Assembly: GCF_002901705.1 (NCBI RefSeq) | Contig: NZ_PPPV01000016.1 | Location: forward strand, 705,665 to 769,664 | Length of the DNA stretch: 64,000 bases | Origin: Staphylococcus lugdunensis | Lineage (GTDB): Bacteria > Bacillota > Bacilli > Staphylococcales > Staphylococcaceae | Direction of reading: 5' to 3' | Part shown: positions 38,369 to 47,803 of the stretch, piece by piece | How positions within the stretch are numbered: the stretch's first letter is position 1 | Layout: every line of letters starts with the position of its first letter | Program-made: the position numbers and the translations under genes | The notes under the pieces: generated by a model | Database searches by the model: none | Told to the model about the DNA's origin: nothing | Seen by the model: only the letters and a program-made list of their open reading frames with translations

Positions 38369-39559
38369 CTATCGCTTATGACATTGTTGCTGATTCCAAT
38401 TACTGACACTGGACACCATAGCAATGACAACAAAGCTCGCACATAGTAAATACATGAATTTAAATCCTAGCCAATCTGATATTGGTCCCATCAGTACACC
38501 ACCTAGTGAAATACCTAGGTCTGCACAAGCAATAAATAGACCTAACAACATATTACGCTCAACTTTTGGTAAGACAAAACTTAAATAAGATGTCAGTGTT
38601 GGATAAACGAGTGCTTGAGTAATACCAATACAGACAGCACCAATATAGACAATCATTTGTGGAAGCTGTGGGCCAAACGCTATCACAACGGCTGAAATAA
38701 CGAGTAATGATAACACACGTAGCATAAAAACTGAATGCCACTGTCCATCAGATGGTATGTATTTGCGTAAATAAAAGCGTGACAATACAACCGCTATCGC
38801 TTGAATTGTTAAGAAAAGTCCTGCATGTACAAAGCTATCACGCACCGCATAAAGAGGAATAAATGTATTTACAGCTCCAAAGACGATGGACGTTAAAATC
38901 ATGATACAACCACTTTGACATAGTGCTTTATTTTTAAATAATTGTCCAAACACAGTCACTGCATTATACGGTAAAGCATCAATCTTGCTACTCGTATCTG
39001 GCTCTTGCTCTCCAAACGTCACACGATAGCCAAATATCGTGGTTGATAATGCAATCATTACCATGATTACTGCAAAAGCAGACATATGATGTATCTGCCA
39101 AATACCCACCGCAATTAACGGTCCAATTAAGTTAGGAATCATCGAAAAGAGAGAATATAACGATACGCCTTCAGCACGGTGTTTTTCCGGTAAGGCATCA
39201 ATAATACCAAGCTGTAAGGACATTGAAAAGAAAGCCGTACATATCCCCTGCATAACCCGGGCAATAAAATAGCCTTCAAGTCCAGTAAAACCATATAAAA
39301 TCAGTGCCAATGCATTGATAATTAAAATAATGCGCAACACTTTTATGGGACCTACACGAGCAATCATTTGTCCTGCCCAAGGTCGTAGCAACATGGCAGT
39401 AAGCATATAAGCGCCCATCACTACTCCAATAACTGTATTCGTTGCACCTAAGTCATGACCACGCAGTGGAATAAAGACATTTAAAATTGCATTAGCACTA
39501 AAAAATAATAACGTGAGTAAATATAATCTTAAAAATGGCCCTGATAATGCGCCTTTCAT
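38369..39559 (-). CDS. cntE: MFS metallophore exporter CntE
   Basis: A major facilitator of 396 residues with 12 helices. The loop 2-3 signature RPWAGQMIARVGPIKVLRI and the GVSLYSLFSMIPNLIGP segment are in the family's usual places. In S. aureus CntE exports staphylopine, and it is the last gene of cntKLMABCDFE. Here it has the same place, 11 bases after cntF. Because cntKLM are missing nearby, its cargo may be made from another locus or be different. The ATG follows AAGGAGG. Confidence 0.85.
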   Translation of the reverse strand: MKGALSGPFLRLYLLTLLFFSANAILNVFIPLRGHDLGATNTVIGVVMGAYMLTAMLLRPWAGQMIARVGPIKVLRIILIINALALILYGFTGLEGYFIARVMQGICTAFFSMSLQLGIIDALPEKHRAEGVSLYSLFSMIPNLIGPLIAVGIWQIHHMSAFAVIMVMIALSTTIFGYRVTFGEQEPDTSSKIDALPYNAVTVFGQLFKNKALCQSGCIMILTSIVFGAVNTFIPLYAVRDSFVHAGLFLTIQAIAVVLSRFYLRKYIPSDGQWHSVFMLRVLSLLVISAVVIAFGPQLPQMIVYIGAVCIGITQALVYPTLTSYLSFVLPKVERNMLLGLFIACADLGISLGGVLMGPISDWLGFKFMYLLCASFVVIAMVSSVSNWNQQQCHKR

Positions 39560-39570
39560 GCTTTTCCTCC

Positions 39571-40320
39571 TTAAAATGACAATTGTTTATTAATGAGCGC
39601 ATTGGTATAAGCATTCTCACTACAATGTAATGCTGTCGTTGGCATCTGTGCTTCAATTGCACCATCTTTAAAAATAATGAGTTCATCACACAAATAAGTC
39701 GCGGCTTGTATATCATGTGTAATAAAAATATAGCTCAACTGTCTCGTTGCACGTAATGTCAGTAATAAATCCAAGATTTGTGTTTGAATTGACATATCCA
39801 ACGAACTAATCGCTTCATCAAATAAAATGTATTGCGGATTAATACTGATTGCACGAGCAATGGCTACACGTTGTGCTTCTCCCCCTGACAACATATGAGG
39901 ATATCGATCCATATAATCAGACGACAAGCCAACTTCAATTAAGCATTCACATGCGCACTCCTCCATCTCTGCTTTAGAGGGTTTGCCACATTGACACATC
40001 ACTTCAAACATAATGTCTCTGACTGTTTGAAAAGGATGTAAAGACGAACTGTAATCTTGAAATACGGCTGCAATATGATGACGTCTTACTTTTCTTTTAT
40101 ATATGGGCTGTTGTTCTAATGTCACCGAACCATTGTCTGGCTTTTCAAGTCCTAAAATCATCCTACTAAGTGTTGACTTGCCACTGCCACTTTCACCAAT
40201 AATTGCAATTGAACTGTTTAATGGGCAGTTAAACGAGACGCCTTTCACAATAGATACTTGTCGATGTTGAAAACCATGCGCCGTTCGATAAGATTTTTCA
40301 ACATTTGAAATTTTAAGCAT
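39571..40320 (-). CDS. cntF: Metallophore ABC transporter ATPase CntF
   Basis: An ABC ATPase of 249 residues of the Opp/Nik type. It has Walker A GESGSGKST near residue 45, the signature LSGGEAQRVAIARA near 145, Walker B YILFDEAISSLD near 165, and the switch His in FITHD near 200. It works with CntD to drive import through CntBC. I chose the ATG at 40320, which has GAGGTGA before it inside the cntD end; an upstream GTG in frame lacks a site. It overlaps cntD by 8 bases. Confidence 0.9.
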   Translation of the reverse strand: MLKISNVEKSYRTAHGFQHRQVSIVKGVSFNCPLNSSIAIIGESGSGKSTLSRMILGLEKPDNGSVTLEQQPIYKRKVRRHHIAAVFQDYSSSLHPFQTVRDIMFEVMCQCGKPSKAEMEECACECLIEVGLSSDYMDRYPHMLSGGEAQRVAIARAISINPQYILFDEAISSLDMSIQTQILDLLLTLRATRQLSYIFITHDIQAATYLCDELIIFKDGAIEAQMPTTALHCSENAYTNALINKQLSF

Positions 40321-41128
40321 TGCATTCACCTCGCATGACGCGTTGAAAGTGGTCGCTGATTTTCTTTTTAGTAGCTAAAAGGTAGGACGTATATGCATGC
40401 TGAGGATGATAGAGCACTGCTTCACTAGTACCTTGCTCAACCAAACGGCCTGCTCGCATGACAGCAACATGGTCAGCTACGTGATTAACTACTGTCAAAT
40501 CATGTGAAATAAAAATCATTGCACAGCCCATTTGTTGCTTCATATCATTAAACGCTTCTAATACTTCATATTGTGTGATGGTATCAAGTGCGGTTGTAGG
40601 TTCATCAGCAATAATCAACTTCGGTTGCAATGCTAACGCTAAAGCAATCATCAAACGTTGTAACATACCGCCAGACAACATATGTGGATACATCGACAAT
40701 ACTTGCTTCGGATTTTGTAATTTCATATACAACATACGTTCTACAAGAATATCTATCACCTGCTGACGTCCTAATGACGTATGTGCCTGCATGGTTTCCA
40801 TCATTTGCTTTCCTACAGGTGACGATGGATCAAAAGCACGACTGCCTTGTTGCATGATCATAGCAATCTCTTTACCTCGATATTGCTTAAGCTGTTTGTC
40901 ATGAAGCTTCAACATATCAACACTTTCAAAGTTAATCTGACCTTGTACCTTTAACCGGTCATCATTTAATCCAACAATCGCTTTACAAGTAATAGATTTG
41001 CCACTACCACTCTCACCTATAATACCTAAGGTTTCACCGCTGTTAACATTGAAGTTGACGTCGCTAACAAGCGCTTGGCCTGTCCATGAATCAATAATGT
41101 TTAAATGGTGAACATTTAATCTTGTCAT
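40313..41128 (-). CDS. cntD: Metallophore ABC transporter ATPase CntD
   Basis: The second Opp-type ATPase, of 271 residues. Walker A GESGSGKSI is near residue 38, signature MLSGGMLQRLMIALA near 148, Walker B LIIADEPTTALD near 168 and FISHD near 200. The longer Q-loop to signature region with DPSSPVGKQMMETMQAHTSL is typical of OppD/NikD proteins. It overlaps cntC by four bases (ATGA), so the genes are coupled. Confidence 0.9.
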   Translation of the reverse strand: MTRLNVHHLNIIDSWTGQALVSDVNFNVNSGETLGIIGESGSGKSITCKAIVGLNDDRLKVQGQINFESVDMLKLHDKQLKQYRGKEIAMIMQQGSRAFDPSSPVGKQMMETMQAHTSLGRQQVIDILVERMLYMKLQNPKQVLSMYPHMLSGGMLQRLMIALALALQPKLIIADEPTTALDTITQYEVLEAFNDMKQQMGCAMIFISHDLTVVNHVADHVAVMRAGRLVEQGTSEAVLYHPQHAYTSYLLATKKKISDHFQRVMRGECNA

Positions 41129-41994
41129 ATGCGTATGCCACCTTTCTTCACGGCCTGACGTCGTTCAACCATTGATAACTTTGGATCAATCGCAAGTTGT
41201 ATTGCATCCGATAAAAAATTAAACGCCATTACAATGATGACAATCGCTATTGCTGGCGCAAACATCATTTCTGGATGTGTAAACATCACTTTTCGAGCCT
41301 CATTTAACATCATTCCCCACTCAGCAATTGGCGCTTTAACGCCTAAGCCTAAAAATGAAAAGCCAGATATTTGTAAAATCATCGAACACATAGAACTGCT
41401 TGATATAATAGCAATATCGGCTAAAGTCAAAGGCATAATATGCTTATGAATAATCTTAAAGTGACTCATACCAATTGTTTTCGCAAATTGTACATGATGC
41501 GCAGTCGTGTATTGCATCACACTCGTTCGAATAACCCGACAAAACCATGCCCAACGTGTCAAAATAAATGCCAGAATAATATTTTCTGTACCCATGCCAA
41601 ACATAGCAATAAGCGCTAATGTTACAACATAGCTTGGAAATGCCAGCATAACATCGCATAAGCGCATGATAAGCGCATCGATATATCCTCGGAAATAACC
41701 AGCAATAAATCCAAGCACAGCACCAATAACAACAGAACAAATCAGTGCCACAAAGACATACAACAAGCTTGGTCTAATTGCATAAATCAAACGTGTTAAA
41801 ATATCACGTCCTAAATGATCCGTACCCAGTAGATGTTGCCAACTGATACTGGCATATTTATGTGCTGTATCAATGTGGTTGGGATCATACCAAGTCACTG
41901 AAGGAGCTAATACGCCTAACAACACATATCCCAAAATAATGACTAAGGCTAAAACGGCACCTTTATCATGTAACAAACGCTTCATTACGAGCAT
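41125..41994 (-). CDS. cntC: Metallophore ABC transporter permease CntC
   Basis: A permease of the OppC/NikC family, 289 residues with six helices. The N-terminal GTDHLGRDILTRLIYAIRPSL segment near residue 55 is typical, and the EAA loop GMSHFKIIHKHIMP near residue 180 contacts the ATPases. It pairs with CntB. The start overlaps cntB's end by 10 bases, with GGGAGG before the ATG. Confidence 0.9.
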   Translation of the reverse strand: MLVMKRLLHDKGAVLALVIILGYVLLGVLAPSVTWYDPNHIDTAHKYASISWQHLLGTDHLGRDILTRLIYAIRPSLLYVFVALICSVVIGAVLGFIAGYFRGYIDALIMRLCDVMLAFPSYVVTLALIAMFGMGTENIILAFILTRWAWFCRVIRTSVMQYTTAHHVQFAKTIGMSHFKIIHKHIMPLTLADIAIISSSSMCSMILQISGFSFLGLGVKAPIAEWGMMLNEARKVMFTHPEMMFAPAIAIVIIVMAFNFLSDAIQLAIDPKLSMVERRQAVKKGGIRI

Positions 41995-42926
41995 GATATA
42001 TCCTCCCTTAACCTTGGATTCAATAAGGCATTGATAATATCTGCTAACGTGTTAAAGACAATAAATAAAATCGCGACAATTAACACATAAGCTTGAATGA
42101 TTGGAAAATCATGTTCCAATATAGCTTTTAAACTAAGTTGTCCCAATCCAGGCCAAGCAAAGATATATTCAATTACAACCAGTCCACCCATAATCATTGG
42201 AATAGACATACAAAATATAGATACAGCTACTTGTAACGCATTGCGTAATACGTGACAAATTAGTTTCTTTGTAGATATTCCACATGCCCTTAAGTACAGC
42301 ACATAATCCTCATTTAGTTGTTCAATCATCGAGCGACGTACATTTCTAAAATAGATACCAGCATAGGCAATTGTAATCACTAATACAGGTAAGACATAAC
42401 TTTCTGGGCCTGTTAACCCTGACGTCGGCAATAGATTTAGTTTAACCGAGATATAAATAACGAATATTGAGGCAATCCAATATGACGGTAATGCCGTAAG
42501 TACAAAGGCCATCGAACGTATGCTACGATCAATCAGTGTGCCTCGTGTCAAAGCACTAATCACACCAAAGATAATAGATGTCATGATAACCATAACACTA
42601 GATATTAATGTTAATTTCAATGTATTGATAAACGCTGGCGTGATTCTACTTGCAACGGGATCACCAGTAATGTAACTTGTGCCAAAATTTAATTGCAGCG
42701 CCTGTATTAGCCAATTTTTATACTGAATAAGCAATGGCTGATCTAAGCCATATTTCGCTTTCGTTTCAGCAATAAGTTGTGGTGTGACATGAGGTACGCC
42801 TTGCGCATGTAAAATCGTGACAGCTGGGTTTTCATCAGTCAAATAGGTCAGTAGAAACGTTAAAAAACTCACAACAAGCATCAAAGGAACCATCAACGCT
42901 ATACGTTTTATAATAAATTTGACCAT
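41985..42926 (-). CDS. cntB: Metallophore ABC transporter permease CntB
   Basis: A permease of the OppB/NikB family, 313 residues. The N-terminal helix FIIKRIALMVPLMLVVSFLTFLL and the QPLLIQYKNWLIQALQLNFGTSY segment near residue 65 are diagnostic. The EAA loop RACGISTKKLICHVLRNAL is near residue 215. It starts 12 bases after the cntA stop with GGAGCG as ribosome site. Confidence 0.9.
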   Translation of the reverse strand: MVKFIIKRIALMVPLMLVVSFLTFLLTYLTDENPAVTILHAQGVPHVTPQLIAETKAKYGLDQPLLIQYKNWLIQALQLNFGTSYITGDPVASRITPAFINTLKLTLISSVMVIMTSIIFGVISALTRGTLIDRSIRSMAFVLTALPSYWIASIFVIYISVKLNLLPTSGLTGPESYVLPVLVITIAYAGIYFRNVRRSMIEQLNEDYVLYLRACGISTKKLICHVLRNALQVAVSIFCMSIPMIMGGLVVIEYIFAWPGLGQLSLKAILEHDFPIIQAYVLIVAILFIVFNTLADIINALLNPRLREDISCS

Positions 42927-42938
42927 AATGACGCTCCT

Positions 42939-44540
42939 TTATTTATATTGCATCTCGTTAAATGGTAATTCATATTGTGATTGGGTAAATGAAACCTTTT
43001 CTAAATCTTTTGGTGCGACGACAGTCATTCTTCCGTGAGAAATTGGAATGAAAATGCCTTCATCATCCATTTGTTTCAAAATGTGTTGATATTTAGCAGA
43101 ACGCTGTTTATCATTTTGCATCTTAAATGCAGCGTCTATATCACGATATAATGCATCTTTGTGCGCAATACCTGATGTCGCACTTTCATAACCATTTTTC
43201 GCTTTAAATGCAGCAATTGTACTTTGCGGGTCATATAATAAGCCCCATGTTTGGTTAAACATTAAATCATAGTCACCTGAAGTTCGGCGTTCCGCAACTT
43301 TATCAGACGTTTCACCATTAATATTTAGCTTAATACCCACCTTTTTAAATTCTGCTTGTAAAAATTCTGCTTGTTCCTTTTGACTTGATGAACCTTTGTC
43401 ATAGTACAAGGCTAGTTCAAGTGCCTTACCCTCTTTTTCACGAATACTACCCTCTTTAGACGATGCTTTCCAACCCGCTTTATCTAATAATTGCTGTGCT
43501 TTATGCGTATCAAATTGACGTGTAGGCATATTAAAGTTAATGTCAGTGACATTTTTTGCAAACAATTGTGTGGCTGTCTTTTCTTGTTTATCTAAAATAT
43601 CTGTCGCAATCTTATTTCTATTTACTAAGTGACCTAGCGCTTGACGTACCATTTTATCTTTTACAGCACTATCTTTACTACCTGAATTAACAACTAGCAT
43701 TTTTGTGTTCATTGCTTGGCTGCGTTTCACTTGATAATTTCCGGTATCTTTAAGCTGTTTTAGTGAATCTTTGTCTAAACTATCTGTACCTCGATCGTCG
43801 GTGAATGCAAAGTTAGTTTCGCCTTTTTTCATTGATAAGAATGCCGTCTCCCCAGCAGGCATCACTTTAGCCTGTACTTGATTTAATTTTGGCTTAGTGC
43901 CCCAATAGTCATTATTTTTATTGAAGTTAGCCTGCTCATCTTTTTTATGTTTGCCCATTTTAAAAGGTCCGGTACCATCAAAGGCTTTCACACCATCTTT
44001 TGTTGTACCATTTTTAAAATCTTTCGGTGATACAAACACATATGGTCTTGGCATCGCAAGCTCAGCTAACGCAGGTTGATATGCTTCTTTTAAATGAAGT
44101 TGAACCGTATATGTATCTTTAACTTTCACATCATCAATCAATGTTGATAATTTTAGCCAGGCATGTAATTTCTTATTTTGCTGTACAGCATCTATATTTT
44201 TCTTTACCGCTTCAGCATCAAATTTTGTACCATCATGAAACTTAACATCATCACGCAAATGGAAAGTGTAGGTCTTACCATCAGCAGATATATCCCATTT
44301 CTTTGCCAATAATGGCTTGATACCATCTTTCGTGTTACGTACTAACGGCTCATACAACATACTTTCTGCCGACATAGAACCACCATATACATGTGGGTTC
44401 ATATCCCCAATATCTTTAACCGTTGTATAACTCAACGTCTTCTCTGATTTCTTATTCTCTAAAGCTTTGTTATCACTGCACCCCGCCAAAATCATCCCAG
44501 ATGCAAGCAACGTGACTGTTATTTTACTAAGTTTATTCAT
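42939..44540 (-). CDS. cntA: Metallophore/nickel-binding lipoprotein CntA
   Basis: A substrate-binding lipoprotein of the NikA/OppA cluster, 533 residues. The lipobox LAGC is at about residues 18-21, and the SBP family-5 signature region YTFHLRDDVKFHDGTKFDAEAVKKNID is near residue 90. In S. aureus CntA binds metal-staphylopine complexes (nickel, cobalt, zinc). I could not check the ligand-contact arginines. It is the first gene of the operon here, preceded by a Fur-box-like dyad and no cntKLM. The ATG follows an AGAGGCAAAG site. Confidence 0.9.
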   Translation of the reverse strand: MNKLSKITVTLLASGMILAGCSDNKALENKKSEKTLSYTTVKDIGDMNPHVYGGSMSAESMLYEPLVRNTKDGIKPLLAKKWDISADGKTYTFHLRDDVKFHDGTKFDAEAVKKNIDAVQQNKKLHAWLKLSTLIDDVKVKDTYTVQLHLKEAYQPALAELAMPRPYVFVSPKDFKNGTTKDGVKAFDGTGPFKMGKHKKDEQANFNKNNDYWGTKPKLNQVQAKVMPAGETAFLSMKKGETNFAFTDDRGTDSLDKDSLKQLKDTGNYQVKRSQAMNTKMLVVNSGSKDSAVKDKMVRQALGHLVNRNKIATDILDKQEKTATQLFAKNVTDINFNMPTRQFDTHKAQQLLDKAGWKASSKEGSIREKEGKALELALYYDKGSSSQKEQAEFLQAEFKKVGIKLNINGETSDKVAERRTSGDYDLMFNQTWGLLYDPQSTIAAFKAKNGYESATSGIAHKDALYRDIDAAFKMQNDKQRSAKYQHILKQMDDEGIFIPISHGRMTVVAPKDLEKVSFTQSQYELPFNEMQYK

Positions 44541-44560
44541 TTCTTTGCCTCTTTCTATGT

Positions 44561-44577
44561 TGAAAATGATTATTTCA
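44561..44577. promoter_or_regulatory. Fur-box-like dyad upstream of cntA
   Basis: TGAAAATGATTATTTCA is a near-perfect dyad with an AATGATTATT core, 21 bases before the cntA ATG. A weaker second copy (GAAATGATTCTTATTAA, near 44596) follows. The cnt operon is controlled by Fur and Zur in S. aureus, and this site fits either. The remaining 44600-44965 sequence is AT-rich with no gene. Confidence 0.7.
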
Positions 44578-44965
44578 TTCCTAATCTTTTAAAACGAAAT
44601 GATTCTTATTAACAATTATTAATATTTTCTATGCACTTGTCAATCATTATTAAAATAATTTAATATTTTATTGTTTTAATTCCTTTAGGGCCGATAGAGG
44701 TAGTCAGATTTCACATGGTTCAATCTTGTAGGTAGATATTTCTAAAAATATAACTATCGCTTTTCATTTTGTCCCTTTTAGATAAGCATTCTTTAATAAA
44801 ATTAGTTTTATGCTATTATGCTTACTAAAAGTGATAATACTCGTTATATAGATTTCAATTTGACTATACAAAATATGCATGCAGCATCAAGGTAGACAAC
44901 CCGAAGTCTTACCCATTGCTATATTATTTATTGCAGTTAAGCCATATAGAAACCTAAATTAGAAA

Positions 44966-45000
44966 AAAAGACTGCGAACTTAGTTAAGTTCACAGTCAGT
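44966..45000 (-). terminator. Terminator of the small gene at 45053
   Basis: ACTG.GAACTTAG/AAGTTCACAGT forms a hairpin followed, on the minus strand, by a run of seven T. It lies about 55 bases past the small gene's stop. Confidence 0.75.
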
Positions 45001-45052
45001 ATCATTTTGATAGATGTGTCATGTTAACGATATCTATGACAGATTATATCCA

Positions 45053-45274
45053 TTATAAATAGTTCTCAGCATACTCTAATCTAAAATGTTCATTCGTTTC
45101 TTTCTCTTTCTTAAATTCTTTTTCCGTTAGTTTCGTAATATTTTCCACAGCATAGCGCAACTTTTTGGCAAGCTGTTCTACTTCCCCTTTATTTTGCGCC
45201 ACAACAAAGACCGTTAAAATATTTTCATCAACTATATCTTTATGATGTTGATAGTCTAATCTATAAAATTTCAT
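45053..45274 (-). CDS. Small hypothetical protein
   Basis: A 73-residue, highly charged soluble protein with a predicted beta-alpha-beta start (KFYRLDYQHH...LTVFVVAQNKGEVEQLAKKL) and a Glu/Lys-rich helical end. A strong ribosome site (AAAAGGGGGG) and its own terminator support it as a real gene. I do not recognise the family. Confidence 0.65.
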   Translation of the reverse strand: MKFYRLDYQHHKDIVDENILTVFVVAQNKGEVEQLAKKLRYAVENITKLTEKEFKKEKETNEHFRLEYAENYL

Positions 45275-45438
45275 AGTACCGCCCCCCTTTTGTATATATA
45301 CCCCTCATATTTTAAAACTTATCATGAAATTTTAAAAAAGCTTGGGACATCAATCACAAAATATTTTAGTTTCTATTTGTTAAAATACCTATGTAACAGT
45401 AATAAGGCTGCTACACAGGTACGCATGGTATATCTTTT

Positions 45439-46806
45439 CTATTCTACTTCAACATTTTTTCCTACAGGTTCCCATTTGATTGCGCTTGTAATAATTAATC
45501 CAACTAATGGTACGATACTTAAGATTAACATGGTGTTGGTAAGGCCTACTGCAGCTAGAATAATAGGGAAAATAAATGTCCCAATAATACTTCCTGTACG
45601 ACTGACTGCTTCGACAAATCCAGTTGCTTGCGACCGCAAATATGTAGGGAATGATAACGCGCCAATGGTTTTCCCTTGTGTCCCTGGCCCACCTGAATGT
45701 CCGAATAAAAATAAAGCAATAAGAAATGTATTTAAAATCATTGGTAATAAATGATAGAAGACACCTGTCATGACCATCGCAATTAATACTAAAGCAAAAC
45801 CAATGATTGTTAGTTTACGTGTGCCTAAGCGATAAGTTAATTGTGCACCAAAGTATGCTCCTACAATACCTGCAATATTAACAATCGCCGTACCTAGTAA
45901 AACACCTAATTTTTCTTTACTAATAATGTACGTAGCTATAATAGGAATATATAAACCTACGGCATAATATTGCATGCCTTGAAGTGTTGATATAGCTGTT
46001 GCTAATAATAATCTTTTACCATATTTAGGTTGAAACAATGCGCGTGCTGATGGCTGTCGTTCTTGAGAGCTAACGTCATTCGTCTGATTAGATGCTAATT
46101 GAATATCGACATGATACTTTTGACGAATATAGTCGGCTGCTTGACCTAATGAGTAGTGGTTAATCATCCACGTTGGACTCTCATGTAAGAATTTTAACCT
46201 TAATAGATAAAGCACTAAAGCTATAATAGCACCAAATCCAACTGCTACACGCCATAGATGACTACCTGTACCCATTAAGAAGAATGCAATCACACATAGT
46301 GATGACGTAACAATGGCAACATACCATACGACTTGCCAATAATTGACGTTACGGCCTTTTTGCGCGCGATTACTTATTTCTGCAATAAAGGTAAAGGCAA
46401 CTGGGCTGTCCATTCCAATTGCCATTCCCATTAGAAAACGGCAAAGCAATAAGATTGTTAAATTTGGAGCTAAAGCTGCACCTAAAGAAGTGATTACTAA
46501 CGCTAATAACGATATCGATAAAATACGTTTGCGCCCAAATCGATGTGCGAAGACACCACCAAAAATAGCACCAATCAAAGCACCAATGGGTAAAGACGTC
46601 ATAACCGTGGATAACATTGTTGGAGATAAATGAAATTGTTGCGTAAGTTGATCCGTCATTGTGCCTAGAATCGTAATATCATAAGCATCTAGAAAAATCG
46701 TTCCTAAAATCATAAATAATAACATTTTGGATGTATATTGTTCATCTGCATGATCAATAATACGAAATAAATCCTCTTTTGACTTTACAATTTCCACATG
46801 TATCAT
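45439..46806 (-). CDS. MFS transporter, sugar/aromatic-acid symporter type
   Basis: A major facilitator of about 455 residues with 12 helices. It has the loop signatures GGVFAHRFGRKRILSISL near residue 85 and GAQLTYRLGTRKLTIIG in the second half, and the FLMGMAIGMDSPVAFTFIAE segment near residue 125. The cytoplasmic loop after helix 6 is long. The pattern DxYD (LDAYDITILG) in helix 1 is characteristic of the aromatic acid:proton symporter and NiaP-like branches. The ATG lies very close to AAGGGA, so the GTG nine bases downstream may be the true start. The substrate is unknown. The 120-base gap to the HAD gene holds its promoter only. Confidence 0.82.
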   Translation of the reverse strand: MIHVEIVKSKEDLFRIIDHADEQYTSKMLLFMILGTIFLDAYDITILGTMTDQLTQQFHLSPTMLSTVMTSLPIGALIGAIFGGVFAHRFGRKRILSISLLALVITSLGAALAPNLTILLLCRFLMGMAIGMDSPVAFTFIAEISNRAQKGRNVNYWQVVWYVAIVTSSLCVIAFFLMGTGSHLWRVAVGFGAIIALVLYLLRLKFLHESPTWMINHYSLGQAADYIRQKYHVDIQLASNQTNDVSSQERQPSARALFQPKYGKRLLLATAISTLQGMQYYAVGLYIPIIATYIISKEKLGVLLGTAIVNIAGIVGAYFGAQLTYRLGTRKLTIIGFALVLIAMVMTGVFYHLLPMILNTFLIALFLFGHSGGPGTQGKTIGALSFPTYLRSQATGFVEAVSRTGSIIGTFIFPIILAAVGLTNTMLILSIVPLVGLIITSAIKWEPVGKNVEVE

Positions 46807-46926
46807 TCCCTTAAATTATGATTAATTTAAGCGTACGCAACGATTTTTAAGTCCTGATGAATTGAACATTAACATTCCGTTAAGATGTACAAGTGTCTAC
46901 TGAGAATCAACTGTATGAGCGATATA

Positions 46927-47727
46927 TTATCGTGCCAATTTTAACAATACGTTTAATGTTGTAACAACACCGTCTTGATTATGATTAAGTGCAATAAGGT
47001 TTGCTTTTTCTTTTAGCTCTGGATAGGCATTATCCATCGCCACTTTATAGGCTGCATTTTCAAATAAAGGCATATCATTATATCCATCGCCAAAGACGAT
47101 CGTCTCTTCGGCAGGAATATTAAGCAGACTCTGTAAAAATTGAATTGTCGTACCTTTGTCAACAGCTTTATCAGTAATATCAATCCAGCTTTCTTCTGCA
47201 GCTACAATATACAAGTCATCTTGGAATTCTGCTAAATCATTGACGTGGTTAAAACATTGCGCTTTGTGATCATAAATCGTAATTTTTAATATTGGTACAG
47301 TCAAATTAGCCAAGTCATCCACAAAAGTGACCTGTTCATATGAACCAAAGACCATTGACTTATCTTGGTCTCTCACGCTATTTTCTACATAGGCCGTTTC
47401 CGGTGTACAAACAATGATAGTAAGCTCTGGATCTATCTTTTTAATTTTATTGATCAATTGTTGACCTACTGCTGAATCTAATGTTTTCGTATAGATATTC
47501 TCCCCGTTCAACTGAATACGTGTCGCACTGTCACCAATAATAAATAAATCTTGTGACAAATCTCCCACAACTGCTTCTACACGTTCCACCTGCTTCCCAG
47601 TACAAAATGCAAAACGGATACCTTGGGCTTTCATTGGCGCTAGTAATGCTTGAAAATGCGCTTTATTAAACGTACCTTGTGCATTTAAAAACGTGCCATC
47701 CATATCTGTCACAACTAATTTAAACAT
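46927..47727 (-). CDS. Cof-type HAD phosphatase
   Basis: A haloacid-dehalogenase superfamily hydrolase of the Cof/YidA (IIB cap) type, 266 residues, probably a sugar- or nucleotide-phosphate phosphatase. Motif I is VVTDMDGTFL at residue 4, the motif II Thr/Ser is near FCTGKQ at 41, and motif IV is VFGDGYNDMPLFENA near 213. I chose the ATG at 47727 since GGGAGGAAA precedes it; the reading frame stays open upstream. It follows the AAA+ operon on the same strand but is separated from it by a hairpin. Confidence 0.87.
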   Translation of the reverse strand: MFKLVVTDMDGTFLNAQGTFNKAHFQALLAPMKAQGIRFAFCTGKQVERVEAVVGDLSQDLFIIGDSATRIQLNGENIYTKTLDSAVGQQLINKIKKIDPELTIIVCTPETAYVENSVRDQDKSMVFGSYEQVTFVDDLANLTVPILKITIYDHKAQCFNHVNDLAEFQDDLYIVAAEESWIDITDKAVDKGTTIQFLQSLLNIPAEETIVFGDGYNDMPLFENAAYKVAMDNAYPELKEKANLIALNHNQDGVVTTLNVLLKLAR

Positions 47728-47761
47728 ATGTATTTCCTCCCATGTGTTATTTATTAATAAA

Positions 47762-47799
47762 GCCTTCATCAAAATGTGCTGTTCATCTCGATGAAGGCG
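47762..47799. terminator. Hairpin after the double AAA+ gene
   Basis: GCCTTCATC...GATGAAGGC lies directly after the AAA+ stop codon, with a short TTTATTA tail on the minus strand. It is a plausible terminator. Confidence 0.6.
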
Positions 47800-47803
47800 T
47801 ATG

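Noticed and set aside
44600..44965. Possible remains of cntKLM upstream of cntA
   Set aside because: I looked for frames and epimerase or dehydrogenase motifs and saw only AT-rich non-coding DNA; no remnant can be supported.
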